Positions 15,244 through 23,180 of a stretch of 46,515 nucleotides of DNA are shown here, piece by piece. Source of the stretch: Lachnospiraceae bacterium (lineage in GTDB: Bacteria > Bacillota > Clostridia > Lachnospirales > Lachnospiraceae); NCBI GenBank assembly GCA_022797535.1, contig JAAWKU010000011.1, forward strand, positions 1 through 46,515, read 5' to 3'. The notes under the pieces were generated by a model, which worked only from the letters and a program-made list of their open reading frames with translations, was not told the origin of the DNA and did no database searches. Within the stretch, counting starts at the first letter, position 1, and each line of letters begins with the position of its first letter. The translations under genes and the position numbers were made by a program.

Positions 15244-18234
15244 CTACAGCCACGAATCCCAAAACCGTTCCACACGTTTGGAAATATTGGTATAGCTTAC
15301 CCGTTCATAATTAGACCATTCCCGTGGGAACATACGAAGATAGGCATACTGTAAAAAGCGCTCGTCCAGCAGGGCCACGATGCCGATATCCTCCACTGTG
15401 CGGATCACCCGTCCAGCTGCCTGCAGCACCTTGTTCATCCCCGGGTAACGGTATGCGTAATCAAAACCGTTCTGCCCGCTTTCCTCAAAGTACTGCTTTA
15501 ACAGCTCCCGTTCATAACACACCTGAGGAATACCGGTTCCCACGATGATGGCGCCGATCAGACTGTCCTCTTTCAAATCTATGCCCTCGCTGAAAATACC
15601 GCCCAGGACACAAAATGCAATCAGCGTCTTTTCTTCTTCGATCTCAATATCCATACAGATGGATGCGCCCAGATCACAATTCTCATTGCCTTCAAACCTG
15701 GCCAGAAAGGCCTCCCGATCTCCCTCGCTCATGTATTCCGACTGCAAAAGGCATTCCTTATTCCCACCCCCGAAACGCTCCAGATACCGTCCATATATTT
15801 CCCGCATAAAGGCATAGGAAGGACAAAACACCATGTAGTTTCCATGCCTGTTTTTCACAATCTCGTCTATATACCCTGCTATTCTGTAAAATTCCTCATC
15901 GGAACGTCTGGTATACTTACTGGTCACATCCTCTGCAATGAACAGCGCCCGTTTCTCGGGATTGAACACCGAGTTGGCATAGACCTCATAATCCGACTCC
16001 TCCCCTCCCAGCAATGCCTTATAGTACTGAATGGGAAGAAAAGTAGCTGAAAAGAGAATCGTACTTCTGCCCCGCTTCATGCACTCTCTCAGGTTGTTGG
16101 AGGGATCCACACAGAAAAGTTTGAGCAGAAACGTGCCGTCCTCACAAAGATGGGTGTATTTCACATATTTTTCGTCCAGCAATTCATAGATTTCCAGGAA
16201 ATGCACCAGATTGAAATAGAAATCCAGAATCTCCTCCCGCTGGGGCAGAGCCTCCTGCTCCTGTTCCTCCAGATAAGACTCAATAGTGCCCTGAAGATGC
16301 AGCAACAGGGAAGTGAAGGTATCAATCTGTTCCACCACCCGACACTCTTCACACTCCCTCTTCATCGCCAACATCTCTTTGTTGCAGTTCTCCAACTGAC
16401 GGATCATCCGGGCGGCAAATCCCCTGGACACCAGCACGCTCCTCCCGGCCCCCGACCGTCGCGCCGCACTCCCGGCTTCCATTATATCTGCGCCTTCCTT
16501 TCCGGGAGACCCGGATTCCATCATCTCCGCAATATCCCTTCCGGGAGACCCGGATTCCATCATCTCTGCAATCTCCCTTCCAGGAGACCCGGATTCCATC
16601 ATCTCTGCAATCTCCCTTCCAGGAGACCCGGATTCCATCATCTCTGCAATCCCCTTTCCGGGAGACCCGGATTCCATCATCTCTTCAATCCCCCTTCCGG
16701 GAGACCCGGATTCCATCATCTCTTCAATCCCCCTTCCGGGAGACCCGGATTCCATATCCCAGGCCAGACAGGAGGGCGCTGGTTCCTCCTCTGGGTGATC
16801 CATGCCACTCGTATAATCCGCCAGGGCAAACAGTTCTACTGATTCCCGGTTCTGCTTTCCAGTGCCCTTTTTCCCACCCTCCGCCATCTGCAGCTTTCGC
16901 AGACTGTTTTTCAGCGCCAATAAATCCTCTTTGACCATGATAGCACTATACATCTCCCGCCCCCGATCCAGCAGATTGTGGGCCTCGTCAATCAGAAACA
17001 GGTAGTTGCCCCTGGTGCCTTCCGCAAAAAAACGCTTCAGATACACATGAGGATCAAAGAGATAATTATAGTCACAGATAATGCCATCTGCAAACAGACT
17101 CATATCCAGGCACATCTCAAAGGGACAGACCTGGTGCTCTTCCGCATATTTCTCCACATTCTCCCGGCTGAAACTTTCCTCATGGGTCAGAAGATCATAG
17201 ATGGCCTCATTGATCCGATCGTAATGCCCCCTGGCATAAGGACAGTATTCCGGGTTGCACTCCGTCTCCTCCATAAAGCAGATTTTTTCCTTGGCAGTCA
17301 AAATCACACTTTTAAAGCATAATCCCCTCTCTCGCAGCAGCGAAAAAGTATTCTCCGCCACCGTCCTGGTGATGGTCTTGGCTGTCAGATAAAACAGCTT
17401 CTGCCCCATGCCCCGCTCTATGGCCTTCACCGCGGGAAACACGGCGGATATGGTCTTACCCACACCAGTGGGAGCCTCCAGGAACAGCTTTTTCTCATGG
17501 TATATGGTCTGGTACACATAGGTCACCAGTTCTTTCTGCCCCTCTCTGTAGGGGAAGGGAAAATCTAGCTGCCGTATGGAGGCGTCTCTGCTTTTCTTCC
17601 ACCTGAATTGATAATCCGCCCATTTCAGATAAGAGCGGATCAATTCACCGAACCACCCCTGGATCTCCCCTGTGGCAAAGCTATAGCGGAAATAACGGAT
17701 TTCCTCAGTCTCCATATGACAGTAGGTCATCTGCACGTGGATTTCTGCCAGTTCCCTGTCCTGAAACGCATGCAGGAACATGGCCGCATAAACTTTGGCC
17801 TGGGCCAGATGTACCGGCACAGGGCCTTTCATATAGGCCAGTTCCCGGTAAGTTCCCTTGATCTCATCCACAGTCACGCCCTCCGGCCGGTCTATAATGC
17901 CGTCGGCCCTGCCCTCCAGCACCAGGCGGTAGTCCTCTGTAGGGCAGGTGTAGCGAAGCGATACCTCGGCATGGTACTCACTGCCCATCCGGCGCTGAAT
18001 CATGCGGTGGATCCGTCCCCCCTCCTGCATGGCCTGATCTGGAGACGCGTGATGCCGATTATCTATATCTCCGCTGCGCAGAATAAATTCCACCAACTCC
18101 CTGACGGAGATTCGGATTTCCTCTGTGAGCTCTCCCTGATTCCCCGTTGCAGTGCCTTCTCTGCCTGCCCTGTCCCTGCCGGGCGTCATGTCTTCGTCAC
18201 GCTGCAGTTGGGAAGTATTATTTTTTTTGCTCAT
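15244..18234 (-). CDS. XPD/DinG-like helicase with N-terminal PD-(D/E)XK domain and 13-residue repeats
   Basis: This 996-residue protein is a superfamily 2 DNA helicase. Residues about 45-210 resemble a RecB/Cas4-type nuclease fold (LEGRADGII, VDEIKGTYRE, HLAQAKVYAAMF supplying D, ExK and QxxxY). Walker A EAPTGVGKT is at about 253-261. Four cysteines (about 319, 326, 331, 370) are placed as in XPD iron-sulfur helicases. DEAH lies at about 416-419. SATFLP, GIDLKEDSLIGAIIVG and QAAGRVIRT supply the C-terminal motifs. An insert at about 494-582 holds seven repeats of MESGSPGRGIEEM type, in the arch region. The start at 18234 is chosen for GTGGGG 8 bases upstream. It overlaps the small upstream frame by 17 bases. 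A DNA-repair role is likely. Confidence 0.88.
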   Translation of the reverse strand: MSKKNNTSQLQRDEDMTPGRDRAGREGTATGNQGELTEEIRISVRELVEFILRSGDIDNRHHASPDQAMQEGGRIHRMIQRRMGSEYHAEVSLRYTCPTEDYRLVLEGRADGIIDRPEGVTVDEIKGTYRELAYMKGPVPVHLAQAKVYAAMFLHAFQDRELAEIHVQMTYCHMETEEIRYFRYSFATGEIQGWFGELIRSYLKWADYQFRWKKSRDASIRQLDFPFPYREGQKELVTYVYQTIYHEKKLFLEAPTGVGKTISAVFPAVKAIERGMGQKLFYLTAKTITRTVAENTFSLLRERGLCFKSVILTAKEKICFMEETECNPEYCPYARGHYDRINEAIYDLLTHEESFSRENVEKYAEEHQVCPFEMCLDMSLFADGIICDYNYLFDPHVYLKRFFAEGTRGNYLFLIDEAHNLLDRGREMYSAIMVKEDLLALKNSLRKLQMAEGGKKGTGKQNRESVELFALADYTSGMDHPEEEPAPSCLAWDMESGSPGRGIEEMMESGSPGRGIEEMMESGSPGKGIAEMMESGSPGREIAEMMESGSPGREIAEMMESGSPGRDIAEMMESGSPGKEGADIMEAGSAARRSGAGRSVLVSRGFAARMIRQLENCNKEMLAMKRECEECRVVEQIDTFTSLLLHLQGTIESYLEEQEQEALPQREEILDFYFNLVHFLEIYELLDEKYVKYTHLCEDGTFLLKLFCVDPSNNLRECMKRGRSTILFSATFLPIQYYKALLGGEESDYEVYANSVFNPEKRALFIAEDVTSKYTRRSDEEFYRIAGYIDEIVKNRHGNYMVFCPSYAFMREIYGRYLERFGGGNKECLLQSEYMSEGDREAFLARFEGNENCDLGASICMDIEIEEEKTLIAFCVLGGIFSEGIDLKEDSLIGAIIVGTGIPQVCYERELLKQYFEESGQNGFDYAYRYPGMNKVLQAAGRVIRTVEDIGIVALLDERFLQYAYLRMFPREWSNYERVSYTNISKRVERFWDSWL
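16490..16760 (-). repeat. 39-base tandem repeats in the helicase gene
   Basis: Seven 39-base units encode M-E-S-G-S-P-G-(R/K)-x-I-x-E-M. Neighbouring units at the 5' end of the gene are nearly identical; the last is diverged (ADIMEAGSAARR). The frame is kept. The insert is acidic and glycine-rich, unlike the rest of the helicase. Confidence 0.92.
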
Positions 18235-18385
18235 ATATTTTCCCCACATAAAACAAGGTTTCCAAAAATCCCCAGTCTATATCCTTGGACATCTTTTGCC
18301 CCAGATTATCATAGTACCTCTCCAGATCTTCCATCCAGGAAGCCACATGCTCCAGATCGAATGAAACATTTGATATTGTCATCAT
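18218..18385 (-). CDS. Small protein of about 55 residues overlapping the helicase start
   Basis: The frame codes for an amphipathic, acidic protein (NVSFDLEHVASWMEDLERYY; WGFLETLFYVGKIYEQKK). Its last codons overlap the helicase start by 17 bases, which would couple their translation. The start is uncertain: ATG at 18385 or 18382 has only a weak GAACGGG upstream, and the frame extends to 18484 over two palindromes. I do not recognise it. It may be a helicase partner or only a leader peptide. Confidence 0.45.
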   Translation of the reverse strand: MMTISNVSFDLEHVASWMEDLERYYDNLGQKMSKDIDWGFLETLFYVGKIYEQKK

Positions 18386-18543
18386 TTTAACCCGTTCCAC
18401 AAATATACCTATGTCCATACCTTGTCTTACCCTATTCCCACATAAACGGGCAGCCCGTATTAAAGGGTATCCCTTATCATTCATTATAATTTATTTAGTC
18501 TGGGAACACAATTCCAAAACGACAGAAAATGCGCCAGGCAGCC

Positions 18544-18577
18544 AAAAAGGGACCATCGCCCCAACGCGACAGTCCCT
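18544..18577 (-). terminator. Terminator of the HPr-like gene
   Basis: On the minus strand AGGGAC pairs with GTCCCT around an inner TCGC/GCGA helix and is followed by TTTTTGG. It lies 40 bases after the HPr-like stop codon. Confidence 0.85.
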
Positions 18578-18616
18578 CCGTTCATAAATCCCTAAGCTAT
18601 CAGACTTTACGGCGTG

Positions 18617-18841
18617 TCAGCAGGCCACTGCCAGATCGCCCAACAACTCCTCCAACTCCTGGTTATATCCCTCATAGGATACCGCCAGCGACTTGGAAAA
18701 GTCCAATCCGTACACTCCAAGGAATGACTTGGCATCCACTATATATCTGTTATAATAGATGTCAATATCGAAATCACATTTCGACGTCACACTGACAAAT
18801 TTCTGAACCTGCTCCTGTGTAAGTTTGATCTGCCTTACCAT
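18617..18841 (-). CDS. HPr-like protein without the catalytic histidine
   Basis: This 74-residue protein aligns along its length with HPr of the phosphotransferase system. KFVSVTSKCDFDIDIYY, VDAKSFLGVYGLDF and the closing EELLGDL match the HPr strands and helices. Ser39 in AKSFLG sits where regulatory Ser46 lies. The position of His15 is held by Thr8 and that of Arg17 by Glu10, so it cannot carry phosphate from enzyme I. By analogy with Crh it may act only through the serine, or bind a partner. GGAGG lies 8 bases before the ATG. It is alone in its transcript, with its own terminator. Confidence 0.82.
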   Translation of the reverse strand: MVRQIKLTQEQVQKFVSVTSKCDFDIDIYYNRYIVDAKSFLGVYGLDFSKSLAVSYEGYNQELEELLGDLAVAC

Positions 18842-18959
18842 ATTGCATCCTCCTTTTCTCGATCATGCCACGCCGCAGGACGTGGGACGGAAACCGTTTT
18901 CATGTTGGATATACAATACTATATGCATCGTAAAATGTAAATTGTCGATTTTAACAATT

Positions 18960-19730
18960 TTAAGGACTGTTGGCAAATTCTATTGTGTATTTTTGGAAAC
19001 GCTTGGGCATCATCTGGTTCTGTAGTCCTATATTCCGCCGTTCCTGGATGGCGATCTTACGGCAGAAATACCGAAAGAGTTCTTCGTATGCCATTTCACA
19101 GGCAGAATAGCCCGCCTGCCCAAGCGCCTGAATCAGCGTCTGGCTGTCCGTAAGATACCAGTCTCCCCCTGCTGGGTGAATGCCAAGCAGGCCCCTGTCA
19201 ATATCCCTTATGGCAAAATCCTCTTGGGGAAAACGGTCCGCAAAATGCACCATCACATATGGCAGCACATGGCTTTTGGGGTTATTCTCCGCATACAGGA
19301 TTCCCCGCTCCAGTTCCCGGAAGCGCAGAAACTGTAATAATCGGCTATATTCCCTGCCCGCCTGTTTGGCCAGCTGAAAAGTTTGAAGCACATAGGAATC
19401 CGTCTGATGATCCAGCAGATGCCCCGGCAGCGGCCTGGTTCGAAGGCCATACACCACCGTCTGATACACGGCCTGGGCCTTTTCCGGGTCAGGCGTGGTA
19501 AGCGCCAGACCCAGGGACTCATAATCCTCCTGTCCAAAGCGCCTGCGCAGGGTCCGCAGCACTTTCTCCGCCCGTTGGATATCCGTCTCCACCGGAATAT
19601 ATTCCCCAAAAAGCATCAGTTCCCGGTCCACTCTGATCCAGGTATCCTCATGCTCCGCATGATCCTCATATGCCCGATATATGGCCGTACAAACCCCCTC
19701 CAGGCTGTCCTCACATTGATAGACACGCAT
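18960..19730 (-). CDS. TIGR03915-family putative DNA repair protein
   Basis: This 256-residue protein matches the family often found beside a radical SAM protein and described as putative DNA repair. Seen features are MRVYQCEDSLEGVCTAIYRA at the start, a central helical region and RFPQEDFAIRDIDRGLLGIH with FRYFCRKIAIQERRN near the end, which resembles DUF4130. The start at 19730 has AAGGAAAGAGG upstream. It is separated from the upstream radical SAM gene by 263 bases filled with 24-base repeats. The molecular activity is not established; a DNA-base repair or modification role rests on the pairing. Confidence 0.85.
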   Translation of the reverse strand: MRVYQCEDSLEGVCTAIYRAYEDHAEHEDTWIRVDRELMLFGEYIPVETDIQRAEKVLRTLRRRFGQEDYESLGLALTTPDPEKAQAVYQTVVYGLRTRPLPGHLLDHQTDSYVLQTFQLAKQAGREYSRLLQFLRFRELERGILYAENNPKSHVLPYVMVHFADRFPQEDFAIRDIDRGLLGIHPAGGDWYLTDSQTLIQALGQAGYSACEMAYEELFRYFCRKIAIQERRNIGLQNQMMPKRFQKYTIEFANSP

Positions 19731-19749
19731 CTTTTCCTCTTTCCTTATG

Positions 19750-19970
19750 CCATTACTTATGCCGCTACTTGCTCCATTACTTACTCTGCCACTTATTCAT
19801 TACTTACTCTGTCACTTATTCCATTACCTACGCTGTCACTTATTCCATTACTTACTCTGCCACTTATTCCATTACCTACGCTGTCACTTATTCCATTACT
19901 TACTCTGCCACTTTTCCATTACTTATTCCGGTTACTGATTCCATTATTCACTCCGTTACATATTCCATTA
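19750..19970. repeat. 24-base tandem array between the two repair genes
   Basis: Nine units of about 24 bases run between the radical SAM stop codon and the TIGR03915 start. The consensus on the plus strand is CCATTACTTACTCTGCCACT plus TATT. Units at 19821 and 19869 are identical and differ from those at 19774 and 19845, giving a 48-base higher-order period. Three units have lost or gained one base. On the minus strand each unit carries ATG-GAA-TAA, so scanning would meet repeated tiny frames. No spacers of the CRISPR kind exist. Confidence 0.92.
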
Positions 19971-19993
19971 TCCGCTAATCTGCCGCCGCATCC

Positions 19994-21427
19994 TTATATC
20001 TGCCCTGTCACCACTCTGTAAGTGTCCCCGGAATCCGGCTGCAGGCTGTACTGCCCGTCATCAAAGAGGCTCATCTGGCGGTAGCTCATACCATCACTGC
20101 CGAACTGCACCCTGTCTTTCTCACTGGTCAGGTTCCGCACGATATAGTCCTCCTCCAACCTGGTGGGGTACATCATCCGTCCGCCGCAGGTAATAAAGTA
20201 GAGCGCCCTTTTCATCACCACGCCGATGCGCTTTAAATCCTCGAAACGCAGCCTGGCGCTGCGGCGGGCTGCCACAATACGCTGCGCGCTGCGCACGCCA
20301 ATCCCCGGAACCCGCAGCAGCCGCTCGTAGGGCGCCCGGTTTACCTCCACCGGAAACTGCTCCAGATGCCGCACCGCCCAATCCTCCTTGGGATCCAGCA
20401 GAATATTGAAAAAAGGCCGCTTCTCGTCCAGTAGTTCCTGGGCCTGGAAGCCATAGAAACGCAGCAGCCAGTCCGCCTGATACAGCCGGTGCTCCCTCTT
20501 CAGGGGCGGTCCCCCAGGCAGCGCCGGCAAGGCTTTGTCCTCATTGACCTTCACAAAAGCAGAATAGAACACCCGCTTTAGGTCAAAACGCTGGTACAGG
20601 CTTTCCGCCACATGCAGGATCTGGTAATCGCTCTCCCCCGTGGCCCCGATGATCATCTGGGTGGACTGTCCTCCTGCCACAAATTTCGGGGCATGTCGAT
20701 ATACCGTAAGGTCGTACTGATTCGCCTGAATCCCGTTCTGGATCTGGCGCATGGGAGCCAGGATGTTCCGCCGATGCTTACTGGGAGCCAGTTCCCGCAG
20801 TCCTTCCGCCGTGGGCAGTTCCAGGTTCACGCTCATGCGGTCCGCCAGAAATCCTGTCATCTGGATCAGTTCGGGAGGAGCGCCGGGAATTGCCTTCACA
20901 TGCACATATCCGTTGAACCGATATTTGTTTCGCAGCAGATACAATGTACGGTAAAGCAGTTCCATGGTCCGCATGGGACTCTCAAAAATACCGGAACTCA
21001 GGAAGAGACCCTCTATATAATTGCGCCGATAGAATTCTATCGTCAACTTGCATATTTCATCCGGCGTAAAGGTGGCCCGGGGCACATCATTGGATTTCCT
21101 GTTGATGCAATATTTGCAGTCATAGACACACTCGTTGGTCATCAGGATCTTCAGCAAGGAGATGCATCTGCCATCGCTGGAAAAGCTGTGGCATATCCCG
21201 GCCTTAACACAATTCCCCAGATCCCGGCCATTGCCCCTGCGGTCCACGCCGCTGCTGGTGCAGGCCACGTCATATTTGGCACTGTCTGTCAGTATCCCCA
21301 GTTTTTCCATAAGCCCCATGGAATTGCCGTCTATCACCGCCCCTGGCGCACGGATAGACCCACTCTCTCTCCCTTGACCGAAATCCGGCGTATGTAATTT
21401 TTCCCCTATAACTTTCAACATCTCCAT
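19994..21427 (-). CDS. Putative DNA modification/repair radical SAM protein
   Basis: This 477-residue cytoplasmic enzyme carries CVYDCKYC, a Cys-x3-Cys-x2-Cys site for the radical SAM iron-sulfur cluster. It has the usual barrel segments (GLFLSSGIF; YVHVKAIPGAPPELI) and a helix-hairpin-helix LLRVPGIGVRSAQRIVAARR for DNA binding near the end. The layout is that of the TIGR03916 family, the known partner of TIGR03915 encoded next. The start at 21427 is taken because GAGGGAG lies about 12 bases upstream; the frame to 21499 would run through the promoter. Its promoter carries two LexA-like boxes, which suggests damage induction. The substrate is unknown. Confidence 0.9.
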   Translation of the reverse strand: MEMLKVIGEKLHTPDFGQGRESGSIRAPGAVIDGNSMGLMEKLGILTDSAKYDVACTSSGVDRRGNGRDLGNCVKAGICHSFSSDGRCISLLKILMTNECVYDCKYCINRKSNDVPRATFTPDEICKLTIEFYRRNYIEGLFLSSGIFESPMRTMELLYRTLYLLRNKYRFNGYVHVKAIPGAPPELIQMTGFLADRMSVNLELPTAEGLRELAPSKHRRNILAPMRQIQNGIQANQYDLTVYRHAPKFVAGGQSTQMIIGATGESDYQILHVAESLYQRFDLKRVFYSAFVKVNEDKALPALPGGPPLKREHRLYQADWLLRFYGFQAQELLDEKRPFFNILLDPKEDWAVRHLEQFPVEVNRAPYERLLRVPGIGVRSAQRIVAARRSARLRFEDLKRIGVVMKRALYFITCGGRMMYPTRLEEDYIVRNLTSEKDRVQFGSDGMSYRQMSLFDDGQYSLQPDSGDTYRVVTGQI

Positions 21428-21452
21428 AAGGCTTGTTCTCCCTCGCAGCAAG

Positions 21453-21499
21453 GAACGTATGTTTGGTATTAATATAGCACATATGTTCTGGTATTGCAA
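21453..21499 (-). promoter_or_regulatory. Promoter of the repair cassette with two LexA-like boxes
   Basis: The promoter is TTGCAA (21499-21494), 17 bases, TATATT (21476-21471). GCACATATGTTC (21477-21488) fills the spacer next to the -10, and GAACGTATGTTT (21453-21464) lies just downstream near the transcription start. Each differs by one base from the Gram-positive LexA core GAAC-N4-GTTC, and both fit the R-N-R-Y centre. Their centres are 24 bases apart. Confidence 0.65.
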
Positions 21500-21513
21500 G
21501 AGGGAAAATTACT

Positions 21514-21564
21514 ATAAAAAAATTTCATGCCCCCTGTCTGATACAGCACCAGCCAGGGGGCATG
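21514..21564 (-). terminator. Terminator of phosphofructokinase
   Basis: CATGCCCCCTG pairs perfectly with CAGGGGGCATG (21564-21554 with 21536-21526) and is followed by AAATTTTTTT on the minus strand. Confidence 0.9.
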
Positions 21565-21631
21565 ACCTAAAATCCCATGTTTTTAAATCCCATGTACAAA
21601 ATCTAATAATTCAAAATCCCATAATATGAAA

Positions 21632-22876
21632 TTACTTCTTCTTAAGCACCAGATGCTGAGGCAGGCCGTTTACCATAAACGGCTGATAGTCCCCCTGAAT
21701 CAGAGGCTCAATATAATTGATGAACTCCTCAGTCACATAGTTCCCTTCCCGGTTCATCCAGGAGCGGGGCACCAGCTTTTCATTGTTGGCGATGCGGTGT
21801 ACGTCATAGATGCCGGCGGCGCTCATATAGGGATCGTCCGCTACACGGTCGATTACCACCATCTTGCCGGTGTCTCCTTCGTCCGCCGCCTTTACCGCCG
21901 CGCCGCCCACCATGAACGCCTCGTCCACGTCCACGCGGGAAGCCATATGGGAAGCGCTTCTCTGCAGAGTGGAATACTCAATGCTGCGGGTCTTGCAGCC
22001 GATCTCCGCCCCCAGATAACCCGCCAGATACGCAGCCGTGCCCTGGAGCTGCTTATGTCCGAAGGCATCCACATAGCCCGCGCCGCCCGACAATTCGCAG
22101 ACATATCTGCCGTCGGCCAGCTTGATCCCCTCGGATACCGCTATCACCACGGATTTCTTTTTCCTGAGCAGTTCCGCAGTGGTCTTGTGGAACTTGTCAA
22201 TGTCAAATACCACCTCCGGCAGATAGATCAGGTCAGGGCCTTCGCATTCCTCCGTTCTGGCGAGAGCGGTGGCGCCGGTAAGCCATCCCGCGTTGCGCCC
22301 CATAATCTCCAGGATTGTGATGGTAGACCTGTCATTGTAGGTCAGCCCCAGAGCGTCCCGTATGATCTCCTTGGTGGAAGCGGCGATATATTTGGCGGCG
22401 CTTCCAAAGCCCGGCGTATGATCTGTCAAAGCCAGATCATTGTCAATGGTCTTGGGCACGCCCAGAAACTTCTGACTATGTCCTTTCACGATTGCGTAAT
22501 CGGAAAGTTTCTTGATGGTGTCCATGGAATCGTTGCCGCCGATGTAAATAAACGCTTCGATCTCCAGCTTATCCAATATCTGAAATATCTTCTCATATAT
22601 TTGGGAATTCTCATGAATTTCCGGCAGCTTATACCGGCAGGAGCCCAGAAATGCCGAGGGCGTCCTCTTCAGAAGTTCAATGTCCATGTCTGAGTGAATC
22701 TGGGTGGACAGGTCCACGTACTGCTCATCCAGGAATCCCTGGATGCCGTGAAGCATCCCATAAACTTTGTGAAAACCTCTCTCCCGGGCCGTCTTATAGA
22801 CGCCCGCCAGGCTGGAATTGATAACTGCCGTGGGGCCGCCTGACTGCCCTACAATGATGTTGCGCTTTTTTGCCAT
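21632..22876 (-). CDS. 6-phosphofructokinase, PPi-type residues
   Basis: A 414-residue glycolytic enzyme converting fructose 6-phosphate to the 1,6-bisphosphate. IIVGQSGGPTAVINSSL opens the phosphate-donor site. GGNDS (113-117) has Asp where ATP-dependent enzymes have Gly, and PKTIDND (141-147) has Lys where they have Gly. Both point to pyrophosphate rather than ATP as donor. EIMGRNAGWL is the fructose 6-phosphate loop. Length fits the long PPi-PFK group. The start at 22876 has AAAGGAGAAAA upstream; the frame to 22957 is not supported. It is a single-gene transcript with its own promoter and terminator. Confidence 0.93.
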   Translation of the reverse strand: MAKKRNIIVGQSGGPTAVINSSLAGVYKTARERGFHKVYGMLHGIQGFLDEQYVDLSTQIHSDMDIELLKRTPSAFLGSCRYKLPEIHENSQIYEKIFQILDKLEIEAFIYIGGNDSMDTIKKLSDYAIVKGHSQKFLGVPKTIDNDLALTDHTPGFGSAAKYIAASTKEIIRDALGLTYNDRSTITILEIMGRNAGWLTGATALARTEECEGPDLIYLPEVVFDIDKFHKTTAELLRKKKSVVIAVSEGIKLADGRYVCELSGGAGYVDAFGHKQLQGTAAYLAGYLGAEIGCKTRSIEYSTLQRSASHMASRVDVDEAFMVGGAAVKAADEGDTGKMVVIDRVADDPYMSAAGIYDVHRIANNEKLVPRSWMNREGNYVTEEFINYIEPLIQGDYQPFMVNGLPQHLVLKKK

Positions 22877-22970
22877 TTTTTCTCCTTTCCCGCGCGTCGC
22901 AATCCCATTTGCGCTGCGCTTCGGTATACCCTCCAATAAACTGTTCGCCGGCCACAATACCGCTGTTTAA

Positions 22971-22999
22971 ATCATATCAAATATGGGAAAGAAAGACAA
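22971..22999 (-). promoter_or_regulatory. Promoter of phosphofructokinase
   Basis: TTGTCT (22999-22994), 17 bases, TATGAT (22976-22971), about 95 bases before the start codon. Confidence 0.75.
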
Positions 23000-23030
23000 C
23001 CAGATTATAAAATTTTTGTAAAAAAAGCAC

Positions 23031-23059
23031 TTGCTTCTACTTATTTCATATGATAAACT
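23031..23059 (+). promoter_or_regulatory. Promoter of the FliD-like gene
   Basis: TTGCTT (23031-23036), 17 bases, TAAACT (23054-23059). It leaves a leader of about 115 bases before the start at 23181. It diverges from the phosphofructokinase promoter 32 bases away. Confidence 0.55.
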
Positions 23060-23180
23060 AGACACATGAAAGTGGGAAACTGTATGCCTTATCAATAAAC
23101 GGATTTGTTGATAATACACTAATTTCCCCGAAGATCGAATAAATGTCTGGCTTATTTCACGGAAGAAAGGGGGCGGGACA

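Noticed and set aside
18400-18484. A tRNA near the paired palindromes
   Set aside because: No cloverleaf or T-loop sequence can be formed.
19750-19970. CRISPR array
   Set aside because: The 24-base units are directly joined with no unique spacers, and no cas gene is near.
19383-20021. Plus-strand frame across the 24-base array (212 residues)
   Set aside because: It is low-complexity translation of the repeat, antisense to the repair genes.
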